NCBI RefSeq assembly: GCF_000577895.1
Contig: NZ_HG917868.1
Location: forward strand, 1,736,001 to 1,800,000
DNA: 64,000 nucleotides
Source: Clostridium bornimense
Lineage (GTDB): Bacteria; Bacillota; Clostridia; Clostridiales; Clostridiaceae
Direction of reading: 5' to 3'
The notes beneath the pieces were generated by a model, which was not told the origin of the DNA, searched no databases, and saw nothing but the letters and a program-made list of their open reading frames with translations. The translations under genes and the position numbers were made by a program. Shown piece by piece: positions 6,440-16,176 of this stretch. How positions within the stretch are numbered: the first letter of the stretch is position 1; each line of letters begins with the position of its first letter.

Positions 6440-7448
6440 ATTTTACCTTTACTTCATCAGAGTAAGCATTATATATAGTTACCTCTCTAGATTCAATATT
6501 CAACTTATATAATTTATTATCATCAAAACTATTATCTCCACCTATAAAATATATATTATCATCATCATAAGCAATTCCTCTACTTGCATATATATTCTTC
6601 GGAAACTCAAAGGTCATTGTTCTTTTTTCATCCGATGATATAATTTCATATATTCTAGTCGTATCGTCTTGTGCTACCCCAACTATATAATATTTATTAT
6701 TTATATATAAAAAATCTTCTATTTTAGTAAAATCATTTCTAGATATCACTCTTTTGTTATCCTTATATATATCTAACTTATAATCCATGCCATCAAAAGT
6801 TAATATAATCTCTGAATCTCCAATAACTTTATAGTAAACAACTATACCATCTACATTAATATCTCTTTCTTTAACTTGATCTTTTTCAATATCATATTGA
6901 TACAATCCGGCTTTATTTCCTTGGTTATGTACACCATAAAAATATACCTTATTATTTGTAATTGAATAATTGTCACCTGAAATAATATATTCACTTGGAA
7001 TTTCTTTTTCTTCTCTAGTCTCTATATCAAATATTTTTAGACCATCTATAACTTCTTCATCATTATAACCATAATATCCTAAATATCTTCCATTATCACT
7101 TAACTTTATATTTGAATAATTCTTAAAGTCCTTCAGTGTTATTATATTATCCTTTGTATATATATCAATGTAATTATTACCACTTTCTTCTTGCTTTATA
7201 TTTACTACTACTAATGGTTCATTATTATATAACACATCTATAGCATTTTCTTCTGTATATAACACCTCATTTAAATCATCAAAATTATAGTATTTTACTC
7301 CCTTTCTATCAAAACCGACGATAATATTCTTTTCAAGTTTTAAATATTTACCATCATTTTTTTTAGTATTCTTTGAAGTACATCCTTGTAACATCAATAA
7401 TAAAATAAGTGTTAAAGCCATTACCTTCCTATAATACTTTAGCCTCAT
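6438..7448 (-). CDS. Predicted lipoprotein, possible beta-propeller
   Basis: The 336-residue protein has a signal peptide (MRLKYYRKVMALTLILLLML) and lipobox LQGC, with lipid attachment at Cys23. It should therefore sit on the outer face of the membrane. The mature part is a series of Tyr/Asp/Asn-rich blades with recurring patterns such as KLKIFDIET, GLYQYDIEKD and KLYKLNIESRE, reminiscent of WD40/TolB-like beta-propellers. No catalytic residues are recognisable. It is monocistronic, bounded by a terminator and divergent from the NFACT gene. The family is not recognised; the propeller assignment rests only on the repeat pattern. Confidence 0.75.
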   Translation of the reverse strand: MRLKYYRKVMALTLILLLMLQGCTSKNTKKNDGKYLKLEKNIIVGFDRKGVKYYNFDDLNEVLYTEENAIDVLYNNEPLVVVNIKQEESGNNYIDIYTKDNIITLKDFKNYSNIKLSDNGRYLGYYGYNDEEVIDGLKIFDIETREEKEIPSEYIISGDNYSITNNKVYFYGVHNQGNKAGLYQYDIEKDQVKERDINVDGIVVYYKVIGDSEIILTFDGMDYKLDIYKDNKRVISRNDFTKIEDFLYINNKYYIVGVAQDDTTRIYEIISSDEKRTMTFEFPKNIYASRGIAYDDDNIYFIGGDNSFDDNKLYKLNIESREVTIYNAYSDEVKVK

Positions 7449-7514
7449 TTTTCCATTCTCCTTCTACTCTACATACTATATAGTACAATGACTTTTTTGA
7501 ATTATCAATAGTAC

Positions 7515-7543
7515 TTTATTTTAATTTTTATCAATGTTATACT
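7515..7543 (+). promoter_or_regulatory. Probable sigma-A promoter of rqcH
   Basis: TTTATT (7515-7520), a 17-bp spacer and TATACT (7538-7543) lie about 30 bp before the ATG, with AAGGAG as SD. The -35 match is weak and the -10 is good. Confidence 0.45.
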
Positions 7544-7573
7544 AATAACCAAAGATAATAAGGAGATGATATC

Positions 7574-9235
7574 ATGGCATTTGACGGTTTATACCTCCAT
7601 TATGTTATAAATGAACTTAAAAATACAATTATCGATGGTCGAATTAATAAAATAAATCAACCTGAAAAAGACGAAATAATTTTCACTATAAAAACTAAAA
7701 ATCATGGGAAGGTAAAGCTTCTAATTTCATCTTCCTCATCTTATCCTAAAATACATATTACAAATGAGATTAAAGAAAATCCTTTAACACCTCCGTTGTT
7801 TAATATGGTTCTTAGAAAATACTTAAATAACTCTAAAATAATAGATATTGAACAAATAGGAACTGATAGAATAGGAAAAATTTCTTTTCTAACAACAGAT
7901 GAACTAGGATTTGATAGTAAATATAATTTATATTTCGAAATAATGGGACGACACTCAAATATAACATTAGTTAGAGATAGAGATAATATTATAATGGATT
8001 CCATAAAACACATAACAGAAGATATAAATAGGTTTAGAACTATTCTCCCTTCTCTAGAGTTTGTTCTACCACCATCAACTAATAAATTAGATCCATTTAC
8101 CTTTACAAAAGAAGAATTTGAAATTGTTTCTAAAAATACAGACTTTAACACAAACTTTGCATCTAAAGTGTTTATGGGTATAGGTAAGGATATATCTAAA
8201 GATATATATTTAAAATATGATGGTGACGATTTATTTTCTTGTATAAAGAAATACTTTAATGTATCTCCAGAATTTAATATATATATTGAAAATGGCATTC
8301 CATTTAATTTTTCCTCAATGCCACTTTCATTAGATAATTCAACTATAAAAAACTATCCTTCTCCATCTCTACTTCTAGAAGATTATTATAAGGAGAAGGA
8401 TAAAGCAGATAGATTAAAAAATAGAACTTTAACTCTTCAAAAGCTTATTAATAATAATATTGAACGTTGTATAAAAAAAGAAAAAATACTTCTTAAAACT
8501 CTTGATGAAACTAAGGATAAAGATATATTTAAACTTTATGGTGAATTATTAACATCAAACATTTATTCTATTAAAGATGGAGATAAAGAAGCTAATGTAT
8601 ACAATTATTATACAAATGATTATATAACAATCTCACTGGATCCTAATAAATCCATATCTTATAATATTCAAAAATACTATAAGAAATATAATAAACTAAA
8701 AAAATCTGAAGAAATGGCTAATATTCAATTAGAACATAATAAAGTTGAATTGGAATATCTAACATCTGTTTTAACAAATATAAACTTAATTGATAACTAT
8801 AATGAAATAGATGATATAAAAAATGAACTTATTGCTGAAGGATATATTAAATTTTCTAAAAAGAAAAATAAATCTACTTCAACAAAACCTTTAAAATTTA
8901 CTTCTCCAGATGGAATAGATATTTATGTTGGTAAAAATAATATTCAAAATGATTATTTAACAACAAAATTTGCATCTAAAAATGATATTTGGCTACATAC
9001 TAAAAATATTCCTGGTTCTCATGTAATAATAAAAAGAACCTCCAGTGATATTCCCAATACAACACTTGAATACGCTGCTAACTTAGCTGCATATTATTCA
9101 AAAGGTAGATCTGGTACTAAAGTTCCAGTAGATTATACAGAAATAAAAAATGTTAGAAAACCTAATGGAGCTAAAGCTGGCATGGTTATTTATTTAACTA
9201 ATAAAACTATTTATATTGATCCTAAGCCAATTTAA
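7574..9235 (+). CDS. rqcH: RqcH/NFACT family protein (Rqc2 homologue, FbpA-like)
   Basis: The 553-residue protein begins MAFDGLYLHYVINEL, the typical NFACT-N start. Two helical coiled-coil stretches follow (about 270-310 and 370-420). The C-terminal NFACT-R domain contains DIWLHTKNIPGSHVIIKR (about 471-488). In Firmicutes RqcH binds stalled 50S subunits and directs C-terminal alanine tailing of trapped nascent chains. Older annotations call it fibronectin-binding protein. The length is slightly below the usual 560-580 but all domains are present. It is monocistronic with its own terminator and divergent from the lipoprotein gene. Confidence 0.92.
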   Translation: MAFDGLYLHYVINELKNTIIDGRINKINQPEKDEIIFTIKTKNHGKVKLLISSSSSYPKIHITNEIKENPLTPPLFNMVLRKYLNNSKIIDIEQIGTDRIGKISFLTTDELGFDSKYNLYFEIMGRHSNITLVRDRDNIIMDSIKHITEDINRFRTILPSLEFVLPPSTNKLDPFTFTKEEFEIVSKNTDFNTNFASKVFMGIGKDISKDIYLKYDGDDLFSCIKKYFNVSPEFNIYIENGIPFNFSSMPLSLDNSTIKNYPSPSLLLEDYYKEKDKADRLKNRTLTLQKLINNNIERCIKKEKILLKTLDETKDKDIFKLYGELLTSNIYSIKDGDKEANVYNYYTNDYITISLDPNKSISYNIQKYYKKYNKLKKSEEMANIQLEHNKVELEYLTSVLTNINLIDNYNEIDDIKNELIAEGYIKFSKKKNKSTSTKPLKFTSPDGIDIYVGKNNIQNDYLTTKFASKNDIWLHTKNIPGSHVIIKRTSSDIPNTTLEYAANLAAYYSKGRSGTKVPVDYTEIKNVRKPNGAKAGMVIYLTNKTIYIDPKPI

Positions 9236-9237
9236 AG

Positions 9238-9281
9238 AAAGGACTGTTACATAATAAAAAAATTTTATGTAACAGTCCTTT
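9238..9281. terminator. Bidirectional terminator between rqcH and the two-TM gene
   Basis: A 17-bp perfect stem (AAAGGACTGTTACATAA and its complement) with a 10-nt A-rich loop lies directly after the rqcH stop, with TTTG on the far side. The facing gene ends 30 bp away, so the element may serve both. Confidence 0.75.
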
Positions 9282-9310
9282 GTTATAGCTTAATAAATAA
9301 TATGCAAAAA

Positions 9311-10078
9311 CTACTTTCTATTTTTATCTATCAATAAATAATCCTTCTCCCTTTTATCTCTCCTATCAAAAGGATTGTTTATTACAGCTTTTAAAAATAA
9401 TTGAGGATAATTATTTTTAAGATATTTCATGTATCTTACCCATTCTTTAGCTAAATATTTATATGCTTTTGAAATATCTGATGAAATATGAATTATCTCA
9501 TATTCTTCCATAGATTCACTACATCTACTATCTAATTCTTCTCTTAGATGCATAATAGACATCATCATTTCTGTAAATTCTTCATGTTCTAATAACGTAG
9601 GATTAGTAATTAGATTTATAAGTAAATCTTTTTCGTAATCAAGAAGGTCTCTTAAACTCTTTAAATCCACCTTATCCATATTTACTACATAATTATGATT
9701 TTCTACAATTGTTTCTAACTGCTTAAAAGTTGTTTCACTACAATTAAGGTTCACTACTGCATTTTCTTTTAAGTCCTCTATATCATCATCTGATTCTGCA
9801 AATCTATACAATAATCTTGTACCTACTTCTGTATAAAATACTCCAATAATCATATTTAGTTTTTCAAATAAATGTTGATTTTGTCTTTTTTCTAAAAATT
9901 TATCTAGAACTAATGTTGTAAAAAATACTTCCATAGGTATAAAAGCTAAATCCGCAACTAAAAATATTAATGTATGATGTAAGTCCTGAAAAATAAGATA
10001 ATGCCCATAATGTAATAATAAAGATAATGCTATTAAAGCTCCTCCTATTATCATCGTTTCCTTTGTTCTTTTTTTCAT
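9311..10078 (-). CDS. Unknown two-TM membrane protein with long cytoplasmic domain
   Basis: I do not recognise the family. The 255-residue protein has two N-terminal hydrophobic segments (about residues 8-28 and 36-60, TMIIGGALIALSLLLHYG and HTLIFLVADLAFIPMEVF). About 190 charged, helix-rich residues follow (FLEKRQNQHLFEKLNMIIG onward), with an acidic patch ESDDDIEDL and a basic C-terminus. There are no enzymatic motifs. The ATG follows AGAGGAAGAG. It lies 23 bp downstream of dinB on the same strand and is probably cotranscribed. That does not by itself imply a DNA-damage role. Confidence 0.75.
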   Translation of the reverse strand: MKKRTKETMIIGGALIALSLLLHYGHYLIFQDLHHTLIFLVADLAFIPMEVFFTTLVLDKFLEKRQNQHLFEKLNMIIGVFYTEVGTRLLYRFAESDDDIEDLKENAVVNLNCSETTFKQLETIVENHNYVVNMDKVDLKSLRDLLDYEKDLLINLITNPTLLEHEEFTEMMMSIMHLREELDSRCSESMEEYEIIHISSDISKAYKYLAKEWVRYMKYLKNNYPQLFLKAVINNPFDRRDKREKDYLLIDKNRK

Positions 10079-10101
10079 TAGTGCTCTTCCTCTTTTCTTT
10101 A

Positions 10102-11145
10102 TCAGTAAAATGTCAATTGCTTAAGATTATTACTTTCTAGTGATGAAATTGTAAGTCCTATAAGCCTTATATCTTCTTCTATAACAACTTCATCCAAAAT
10201 CTTACACCCCTCCTCATAAATATCCTTCTCTAGATAAAGATATTTATTAAAAGTTTTACTTTTAGTATGATTTTCAAAAGACGCTGTTTTAATTTTTACA
10301 GTTAAAGTTTTTCCCGATATATTATTTTTTTCTAAATACTTAGATATAAAATTTGCAAATTCTTTTAGATAACTTTTAAGTTTTTTTATATCTTTAGTAT
10401 CTTCTTTTAATGTTATTTCCCTTCCAACAGATTTTCTTTCTCTCTCTGTAACAACTTCTCTATTATCTATTCCCCTTATTCTATCATAGATTTCCACTCC
10501 AAATTTACCAAAATACTCACTAAAATATTTTTTAGGTAAACCATATAAATCTTCTATAGTGAAAATCCCTATATTATTAAGTTTTTTTACAGATTGTTTT
10601 CCAAGGCCATGCACTCTTTCTATAGGCAAAGGAAATAATATCATCGGAACCATTTCCTTTGTTATTATCTTTAAACCATTAGGCTTTTCCCAATCTGAAG
10701 CTAACTTTGCTAAAAACTTATTATAAGAAATCCCTACAGAAATAGTTAATCCTAAAGTCATTAGTACTTTGCTTTTTATTTTTAATGCTATTAGCTTTGG
10801 ATCTTCATCTATATCTGTAACATCTAAATATCCCTCATCTATACTAACTTTTTCTACATGGTCTGTTATACTAAATAAGATTTTAAATACTTTATTCGAT
10901 ACTTCTACATATCTACCATATCTCACCGGTAAAAAAACACCATTAGGACACAATACTTTTGCTTTATAAATAGGCATAGCTGATCTTATCCCATATTTTC
11001 TCGCCTCATAAGAACATGTAGAAACTACACCCCTTTCTGACTTTCCTCCAACAATTATTGGTTTCCCTTTAAGTCTAGGATTATCAGCCACCTCTACCGA
11101 TGAAAAAAAGGCATCCATATCTACATGAAGAATTACCCTATTCAC
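10102..11145 (-). CDS. dinB: DNA polymerase IV (Y-family)
   Basis: The 347-residue protein has the Y-family catalytic motifs: HVDMDAFFSSVE (Asp9 metal ligand) and SIDEGYLDV (Asp103, Glu104). It also has the steric-gate/fingers region CSYEARKYGIRSAMP, a helix-hairpin-helix thumb (VHGLGKQSVKKLNNIGI) and a little-finger domain. It performs error-prone translesion synthesis. It starts with GTG, preceded by GAGGTG at 5 nt. The C-terminal QLTFY resembles a beta-clamp-binding peptide (QLxLF type). It is followed closely by the two-TM gene and preceded by a permease gene 22 bp upstream, suggesting one transcript. No LexA box was identified. Confidence 0.95.
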   Translation of the reverse strand: MNRVILHVDMDAFFSSVEVADNPRLKGKPIIVGGKSERGVVSTCSYEARKYGIRSAMPIYKAKVLCPNGVFLPVRYGRYVEVSNKVFKILFSITDHVEKVSIDEGYLDVTDIDEDPKLIALKIKSKVLMTLGLTISVGISYNKFLAKLASDWEKPNGLKIITKEMVPMILFPLPIERVHGLGKQSVKKLNNIGIFTIEDLYGLPKKYFSEYFGKFGVEIYDRIRGIDNREVVTERERKSVGREITLKEDTKDIKKLKSYLKEFANFISKYLEKNNISGKTLTVKIKTASFENHTKSKTFNKYLYLEKDIYEEGCKILDEVVIEEDIRLIGLTISSLESNNLKQLTFY

Positions 11146-11167
11146 ATTTTCACCTCATATAAAATAA

Positions 11168-12325
11168 TCACTTTACTCTTATACCTTTTTTATTCAATTT
11201 GTTATTTGTAGCATTTCTAACTAATTGGTATATTACACTTACAGTAGGAACACCTATAAGCATACCTATTAATCCAAAAGCACTTCCTCCTACAGTTATA
11301 GCTACCATAACCCATATAGCAGATAATCCAACAGAACTTCCAACAACTTTTGGATAAATAATATTGCCTTCTAATTGTTGAAGAACTATTATAAATATAA
11401 CAAACCATATCGCTTTTATAGGACTAATTATTAAAATTATAAATACTGCAGGAATTGTTCCTATAAAAGCTCCAAAAACAGGTATTAAGCTTGTAACTGA
11501 TATAAGTACGCTTATCAGTAATGCATAAGGCATTTTAAATATATTCATTCCTATAAAACACAATATACCAAGTATTATAGCTTCAGTGCATTGACCCCCT
11601 ATGAAACTAGAAAATGTAACATTTGTAAGCCTACCAACTTCCAATATTTTATCAACTACATCTTTTTTTAAGAATGCATATAATAATTTCTTACTTTGTA
11701 ATATTAATTTCTCCTTATTTGCAAGCAGATATATAGCCAAAACAAGAGCAACTACAAAATTAAATATCATATTAGTAATATTTACTGTAACACTTAATAT
11801 TCCTGTTAAAGACTTTCCTATTAATTGCCCTGCTATTTGAAAGACTTCCTTCCATGCATCAATAACACTATCTTGAATCGCTTTCATTACCTCTATAGAT
11901 GAAAAATGCTTATCAATCATTGCTTCAAAGGAATTTAAATATCCAGGTACTGCATCAATTAATGTTGATAAACTCTCAATAAACTGTGGAATTACAAATA
12001 AAGTTATTCCTACCATCATTCCAATAACAAATAAAAAAGTAGCTAATATAGATAATGGTCTTTTCAATTTTCTTAGAAACTCACTTTTTTGTTTATCTAA
12101 AAAGAAAAATATTTTATTTTCAAAAATCCTCATCAATATGTTTAATACAAATGCCATAGCCAATGCTATTATGATAGGTTTAATTATAACCATAATATTA
12201 CCTAATATCATAGTTACCCCTTTTAAATTAATAAGTAAGAAAGCCAATAGAACAATATATGTACCTACTATCATACTCTCTTTCACTTTATTTTTTATTT
12301 CCTTCAAAATAAAATCACACTCCAC
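11168..12325 (-). CDS. AI-2E (TqsA/PerM) family transporter
   Basis: The protein is about 385 residues with the usual eight hydrophobic segments: two near the N-terminus (VGTYIVLLAFLLINL, NIMVIIKPIIIALAMAFVLNI), one near 80 and five in the C-terminal half. The family signature region IPVFGAFIGTIPAVFIIL and the terminal GxxGMLIGVPTVSVIYQLV are visible. The family includes TqsA/YdgG-type autoinducer-2 exporters and Na+/H+ antiporters, so the substrate cannot be assigned. The listed GTG start (12325) lies inside the SD (AAGGTGGAG). Better starts in frame are TTG at 12307 or the adjacent ATT at 12310. Confidence 0.85.
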   Translation of the reverse strand: MECDFILKEIKNKVKESMIVGTYIVLLAFLLINLKGVTMILGNIMVIIKPIIIALAMAFVLNILMRIFENKIFFFLDKQKSEFLRKLKRPLSILATFLFVIGMMVGITLFVIPQFIESLSTLIDAVPGYLNSFEAMIDKHFSSIEVMKAIQDSVIDAWKEVFQIAGQLIGKSLTGILSVTVNITNMIFNFVVALVLAIYLLANKEKLILQSKKLLYAFLKKDVVDKILEVGRLTNVTFSSFIGGQCTEAIILGILCFIGMNIFKMPYALLISVLISVTSLIPVFGAFIGTIPAVFIILIISPIKAIWFVIFIIVLQQLEGNIIYPKVVGSSVGLSAIWVMVAITVGGSAFGLIGMLIGVPTVSVIYQLVRNATNNKLNKKGIRVK

Positions 12326-12398
12326 CTTAAAATTTCCTATTTAGAGTTATTATACATACTTTCATCTCTTGATACAACAAATCACTATACTATTTTCA

Positions 12399-12427
12399 GT
12401 ATATTTATTTTTTATTTGTGGATACTA
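12399..12427 (+). promoter_or_regulatory. Candidate sigma-G type promoter of GerA-family gene
   Basis: GTATA (12399-12403), a 17-bp spacer and GATACTA (12421-12427) resemble the forespore sigma-G/F pattern (GnATA, CATnnTA), with C changed to G in the -10. The position about 35 bp before the germination gene makes forespore expression plausible. AT-rich DNA yields such matches by chance, so confidence is low. Confidence 0.3.
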
Positions 12428-12460
12428 TTTCTAGTATACAAAAGTAAGAGGTGACGATAT

Positions 12461-13876
12461 ATGAAATTTTCATCAGAATTCGAGAAAAATGTCTCTGAAA
12501 TTCGTTCTAGGCTACCCCTAGAAAAAAGTTTTGATATCTTAGAAAGAAATATACTTATTCATAACAAAAAAGCATATTTAGTATTTTTAGATGGATTAAC
12601 AAAGGACGATGCTCTTAGATCACTTATGAAATCTATATATTTCTTAAAAGAAGATATTTTCAAAAATTTAAAAACATCTAAAGATTTCATAGAAAAAGTT
12701 ATTCCAAATATAGAAGTTGCAGAAGAAACAGATTTTGATAAAATAATTGATAGTTTACTATCTGGTCAAACTATCATGATTATAGAAGGTTACAATTCTG
12801 CAATTATATTAGACATCCGTACTTATCCTGCTCGTGGTCCTGAAGAACCAGATAAAGAAAAAGTCCTTAGAGGAGCTAGAGATGGTTTTGTTGAAACTAT
12901 AGTGTTTAATACAGCTCTTATACGTCGTAGAATAAGAGATACAAATTTAACTTTTGAAATGACAACTATAGGTTCATCATCAAAAACAGATGTAGCTATA
13001 GGATATATGGGGAATTTAGTAAATAAGAAAGCTTTAGATACCCTAAAAAAACGATTAAGTTCATTAGAGGTAGATGCTTTAACAATGGGCGATGAAAGTT
13101 TAGTAGAATCTCTAAACTCCAATAATTGGTTTAACCCATTTCCTAAAGTTAGATATACAGAAAGACCCGATGTAACAGCGGCACACATACTAGAAGGTAA
13201 AATTATATTATTAGTGGATAATAACCCTACAGCAATGTTAATTCCAACTTGCATATTTGATTTTTTTGAAAATATTGAAGATTATTATTTCCCAATTTTA
13301 ACTGGAAACTATTTGAGAATTATCCGAAATTTTATATTCATTGCTCAAATTTTTATTACTCCATGTTATCTTTTACTAGTTCACTATCAAAATTTAATAC
13401 CAACATCATTAAAATTTTTACTACCATCAACTTCATACACCGTTCCACTGATATTTCAATTTTTACTATTAGAGATAGGGATAGATGGTTTAAAACTCGC
13501 CTCTCTTAACACCCCTAGCTCCCTTGGAATGTCCTTATCTGTTATTGGTGCATTGCTCTTAGGGGAGTATACAGTAAACACAGGATGGCTTATACCTGAA
13601 ACAATTTTATATATGGCTATAGTCGCTTTAGCTAGTTTTACACAACCAAGCATAGAATTAAGCTATGCTATAAAATTTCTTAGAATTATAATATTAATTT
13701 TAACTGGTTTGTTTAATATATGGGGTTTTATTATAGGAATTATCTTCTCAATAATTATTATGGCTTCTACAAAAACTCTAACTGGAGAATCTTATCTTTA
13801 TCCATTAATTCCATTTAACGGAGCTGCTCTTAGAAAGTTACTATTTAGATCTAAAATTAAATCTAATAAATCTTAA
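12461..13876 (+). CDS. GerA-family spore germination protein (SpoVAF/GerAA-like)
   Basis: The 471-residue protein has a soluble N-terminal domain (about 1-270, with FDILERNILIHNKKAYLVFL and YPARGPEEPDKEKVLRGARD, typical of GerAA/SpoVAF). About five C-terminal membrane segments follow, with EIGIDGLKLASLNTPSSLG and VNTGWLIPETILYMAIVALA. These proteins sit in the inner membrane of the spore and belong to germinant receptor complexes or the SpoVAF/FigP channel. No GerB or GerC partner gene is adjacent, so this is an orphan A subunit. The SD AGAGGTGA lies 7 nt before the ATG. A terminator follows and it is monocistronic. Confidence 0.88.
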   Translation: MKFSSEFEKNVSEIRSRLPLEKSFDILERNILIHNKKAYLVFLDGLTKDDALRSLMKSIYFLKEDIFKNLKTSKDFIEKVIPNIEVAEETDFDKIIDSLLSGQTIMIIEGYNSAIILDIRTYPARGPEEPDKEKVLRGARDGFVETIVFNTALIRRRIRDTNLTFEMTTIGSSSKTDVAIGYMGNLVNKKALDTLKKRLSSLEVDALTMGDESLVESLNSNNWFNPFPKVRYTERPDVTAAHILEGKIILLVDNNPTAMLIPTCIFDFFENIEDYYFPILTGNYLRIIRNFIFIAQIFITPCYLLLVHYQNLIPTSLKFLLPSTSYTVPLIFQFLLLEIGIDGLKLASLNTPSSLGMSLSVIGALLLGEYTVNTGWLIPETILYMAIVALASFTQPSIELSYAIKFLRIIILILTGLFNIWGFIIGIIFSIIIMASTKTLTGESYLYPLIPFNGAALRKLLFRSKIKSNKS

Positions 13877-13884
13877 AAAGTAGG

Positions 13885-13928
13885 CTATCGCAATAACGAA
13901 TAAATTTTCGTGAGCGATAGTTCCTTTT
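13885..13928 (+). terminator. Terminator of GerA-family gene
   Basis: Arms CTATCGC (13885-13891) and GCGATAG (13914-13920), with an inner ACGA/TCGT pairing, are followed by TTCCTTTT. It begins 9 bp after the stop codon. Confidence 0.75.
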
Positions 13929-13930
13929 AT

Positions 13931-14230
13931 CATTGCACAGGTTAGAAATGCTAGTGAATAGATAAGAAGATTATTCTTACCCTTAAGATGAAAATATTAT
14001 AACTCCTGCGGACAACACAGTATTTTCATGTTTAATATAAAATGTAATTTGTAACCACAGCTTCATGGAAGTGTAACTTTCATGAGCTTTCTGTAAAGAC
14101 TTTTATATCAACTGTTATCTAAAAGAGAGACATAGTCTAACTTATAACATTCAACTTAACATTTATAATTTAAGAAATTCCGCAGGAATTTCCTCCATAC
14201 CTGTGCCTTGTGCCATCATACTTGTGCCCT
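13931..14230 (-). repeat. Dispersed intergenic element, copy C (minus orientation)
   Basis: This is non-coding DNA between the convergent germination and uracil permease genes. Read on the minus strand it matches copy B (35059-35358) at three blocks. The first is the palindrome GAAATTCC/GGAATTTC followed by an ATTATAAA-like stretch. The second is ATGAAAGTTACACTT followed by CCAT and AGCT. The third is GTCCGCAGGAG followed by TATAAT and TTTTC. The ends carry GCACAGGT in inverted orientation and extra GGCACA-type units, where the other copies have AATTCAC units. No protein frame is credible here. The boundaries are approximate. Confidence 0.6.
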
Positions 14231-14254
14231 GATTTTTACTCTATCAAACTTACT

Positions 14255-14318
14255 GAAAAAAGCTGCCACACTCTTCATGCAACAGCTCCTCTTTTAGTGC
14301 ACAATTTTCAGTGCACTA
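14255..14318 (-). terminator. Double hairpin terminator of pyrR-uraA operon
   Basis: Two hairpins follow the uraA coding end on the minus strand. The first is TAGTGCAC/GTGCACTA (14295-14318), overlapping the stop codon. The second is AGCTGTTGCA/TGTGGCAGCT (14261-14286, 10 bp with G-U pairs), ending in six T residues at 14255-14260. Confidence 0.85.
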
Positions 14319-15596
14319 TAAATCTATTTTCTTTTTCTTTGGAAGAATTAAATTTAACATAATTCCTACTATAGTAGCTAATGCTATAGTATCTATTGTT
14401 ACTGGTATAGCTCCTATATTAAATTCTAAAACAGTCTTTCCTACCCCTAATATCATTATTACAGACACTATAATTAAATTTCTTTTATCTGAAAAATCTA
14501 TTTTATCATCAACAAATATTCTAAATCCAGATGATGCTATTATTCCAAAAAGTAAAATCCCAACGCCACCAATAACTGGACTAGGTATATTTTTTATAAG
14601 AGCCGCTACAGGTCCAATAAAGGACATTATTATAGAAAGAATTGCTGCACCAGCAATTACCCATACAGAATAAACTTTAGAAATAGCCATAACTCCTATA
14701 TTTTCTCCATAAGTTGTATTAGGAGGTCCTCCCACTAATCCTGCAAAAGTTGTAGCTAGTCCGTCTCCTAAAATAGATCTATGTAATCCTGGATCTTTTG
14801 TAAAATCTCTTCCTACAACACTATTGACTACATATAAGTGTCCTATGTGTTCTGCTAATGTAACAAATGCTATCGGTGCCATTATAACTACTGCATTTAT
14901 TGAATCTCTATTGAACTTAGGTAAAGTAAACTGTGGAATTTGAAATATTGGCGCAGATACTATTTCATGTATTGCTTCTTCTGGTACTATTCCAACTATA
15001 AAAGATAAAACATATCCTGATATCATAGCAATAAGTATTGGTATTACCGAAAGGAATCCTTTAAAAAAGGTAGTACCTATTATAGCAATTGACAATGTAA
15101 CTATTGCTACTAAAATAACTAAAGGTCTATTTTCTACAGACGAAGCTAAAGAAAAGCCAGCCATTTCTACTGCTGTGCCTGCCAATGACAGCCCGATTAA
15201 GGCTACTACTGACCCTACAACTACTGGAGGTAATGCTTTATCAATCCATTTAACTCCTACCAATTTTATAATTCCTGCTACAATAATATATACTAGTCCT
15301 GCAGCAATCACTCCAGATAGCATTACTGATGTTGAATATTTATCTTTTACTAAAATGATAGCTCCTATAAATGCAAAAGAAGAACCAATAAAAGATGGTA
15401 TTTTCCCTTTTGTTGCAAATATATATAATAATGTTCCTATACCTGAGCAAAACAAAGCCATAGCTGGTGGTAGTCCTGTAAGTTGTGGTACTAATATTGT
15501 AGCACCTACCATTGCAAATAAATGTTGAAGTGACAATGGAATTGTCTTACCTATTGGCAATTTTTCTTCTACATCAACATAATCTTTTTTATTCAT
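14316..15596 (-). CDS. uraA: Uracil permease (NCS2 family)
   Basis: The 426-residue NCS2 transporter has about 12-14 hydrophobic segments. The signatures are LQHLFAMVGATILVP near the N-terminus, AFVTLAEHIGHLYVVNSVVG (the conserved Glu of NCS2 transporters) and LVGGPPNTTYGENIGVMAIS. It imports uracil with protons. The ATG is preceded by AGGAG. It lies 11 bp after pyrR, so both are controlled by the PyrR attenuator upstream. This matches the B. subtilis pyrR-pyrP arrangement, but no biosynthetic pyr genes follow; the operon ends here. Confidence 0.95.
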   Translation of the reverse strand: MNKKDYVDVEEKLPIGKTIPLSLQHLFAMVGATILVPQLTGLPPAMALFCSGIGTLLYIFATKGKIPSFIGSSFAFIGAIILVKDKYSTSVMLSGVIAAGLVYIIVAGIIKLVGVKWIDKALPPVVVGSVVALIGLSLAGTAVEMAGFSLASSVENRPLVILVAIVTLSIAIIGTTFFKGFLSVIPILIAMISGYVLSFIVGIVPEEAIHEIVSAPIFQIPQFTLPKFNRDSINAVVIMAPIAFVTLAEHIGHLYVVNSVVGRDFTKDPGLHRSILGDGLATTFAGLVGGPPNTTYGENIGVMAISKVYSVWVIAGAAILSIIMSFIGPVAALIKNIPSPVIGGVGILLFGIIASSGFRIFVDDKIDFSDKRNLIIVSVIMILGVGKTVLEFNIGAIPVTIDTIALATIVGIMLNLILPKKKKIDL

Positions 15597-15607
15597 ATAG
15601 CTTTCTC

Positions 15608-16141
<534 letters not shown>

Positions 16142-16176
16142 TTAATCACCTCAAAGTTTTATTTTATAAATTAACT

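Noticed and set aside
11217-11408. A 63-codon minus-strand frame inside the AI-2E permease gene
   Set aside because: It is fully nested in a different frame of a well supported transporter gene, Tyr/Cys/Ser-rich as expected for a shadow frame, with no SD.
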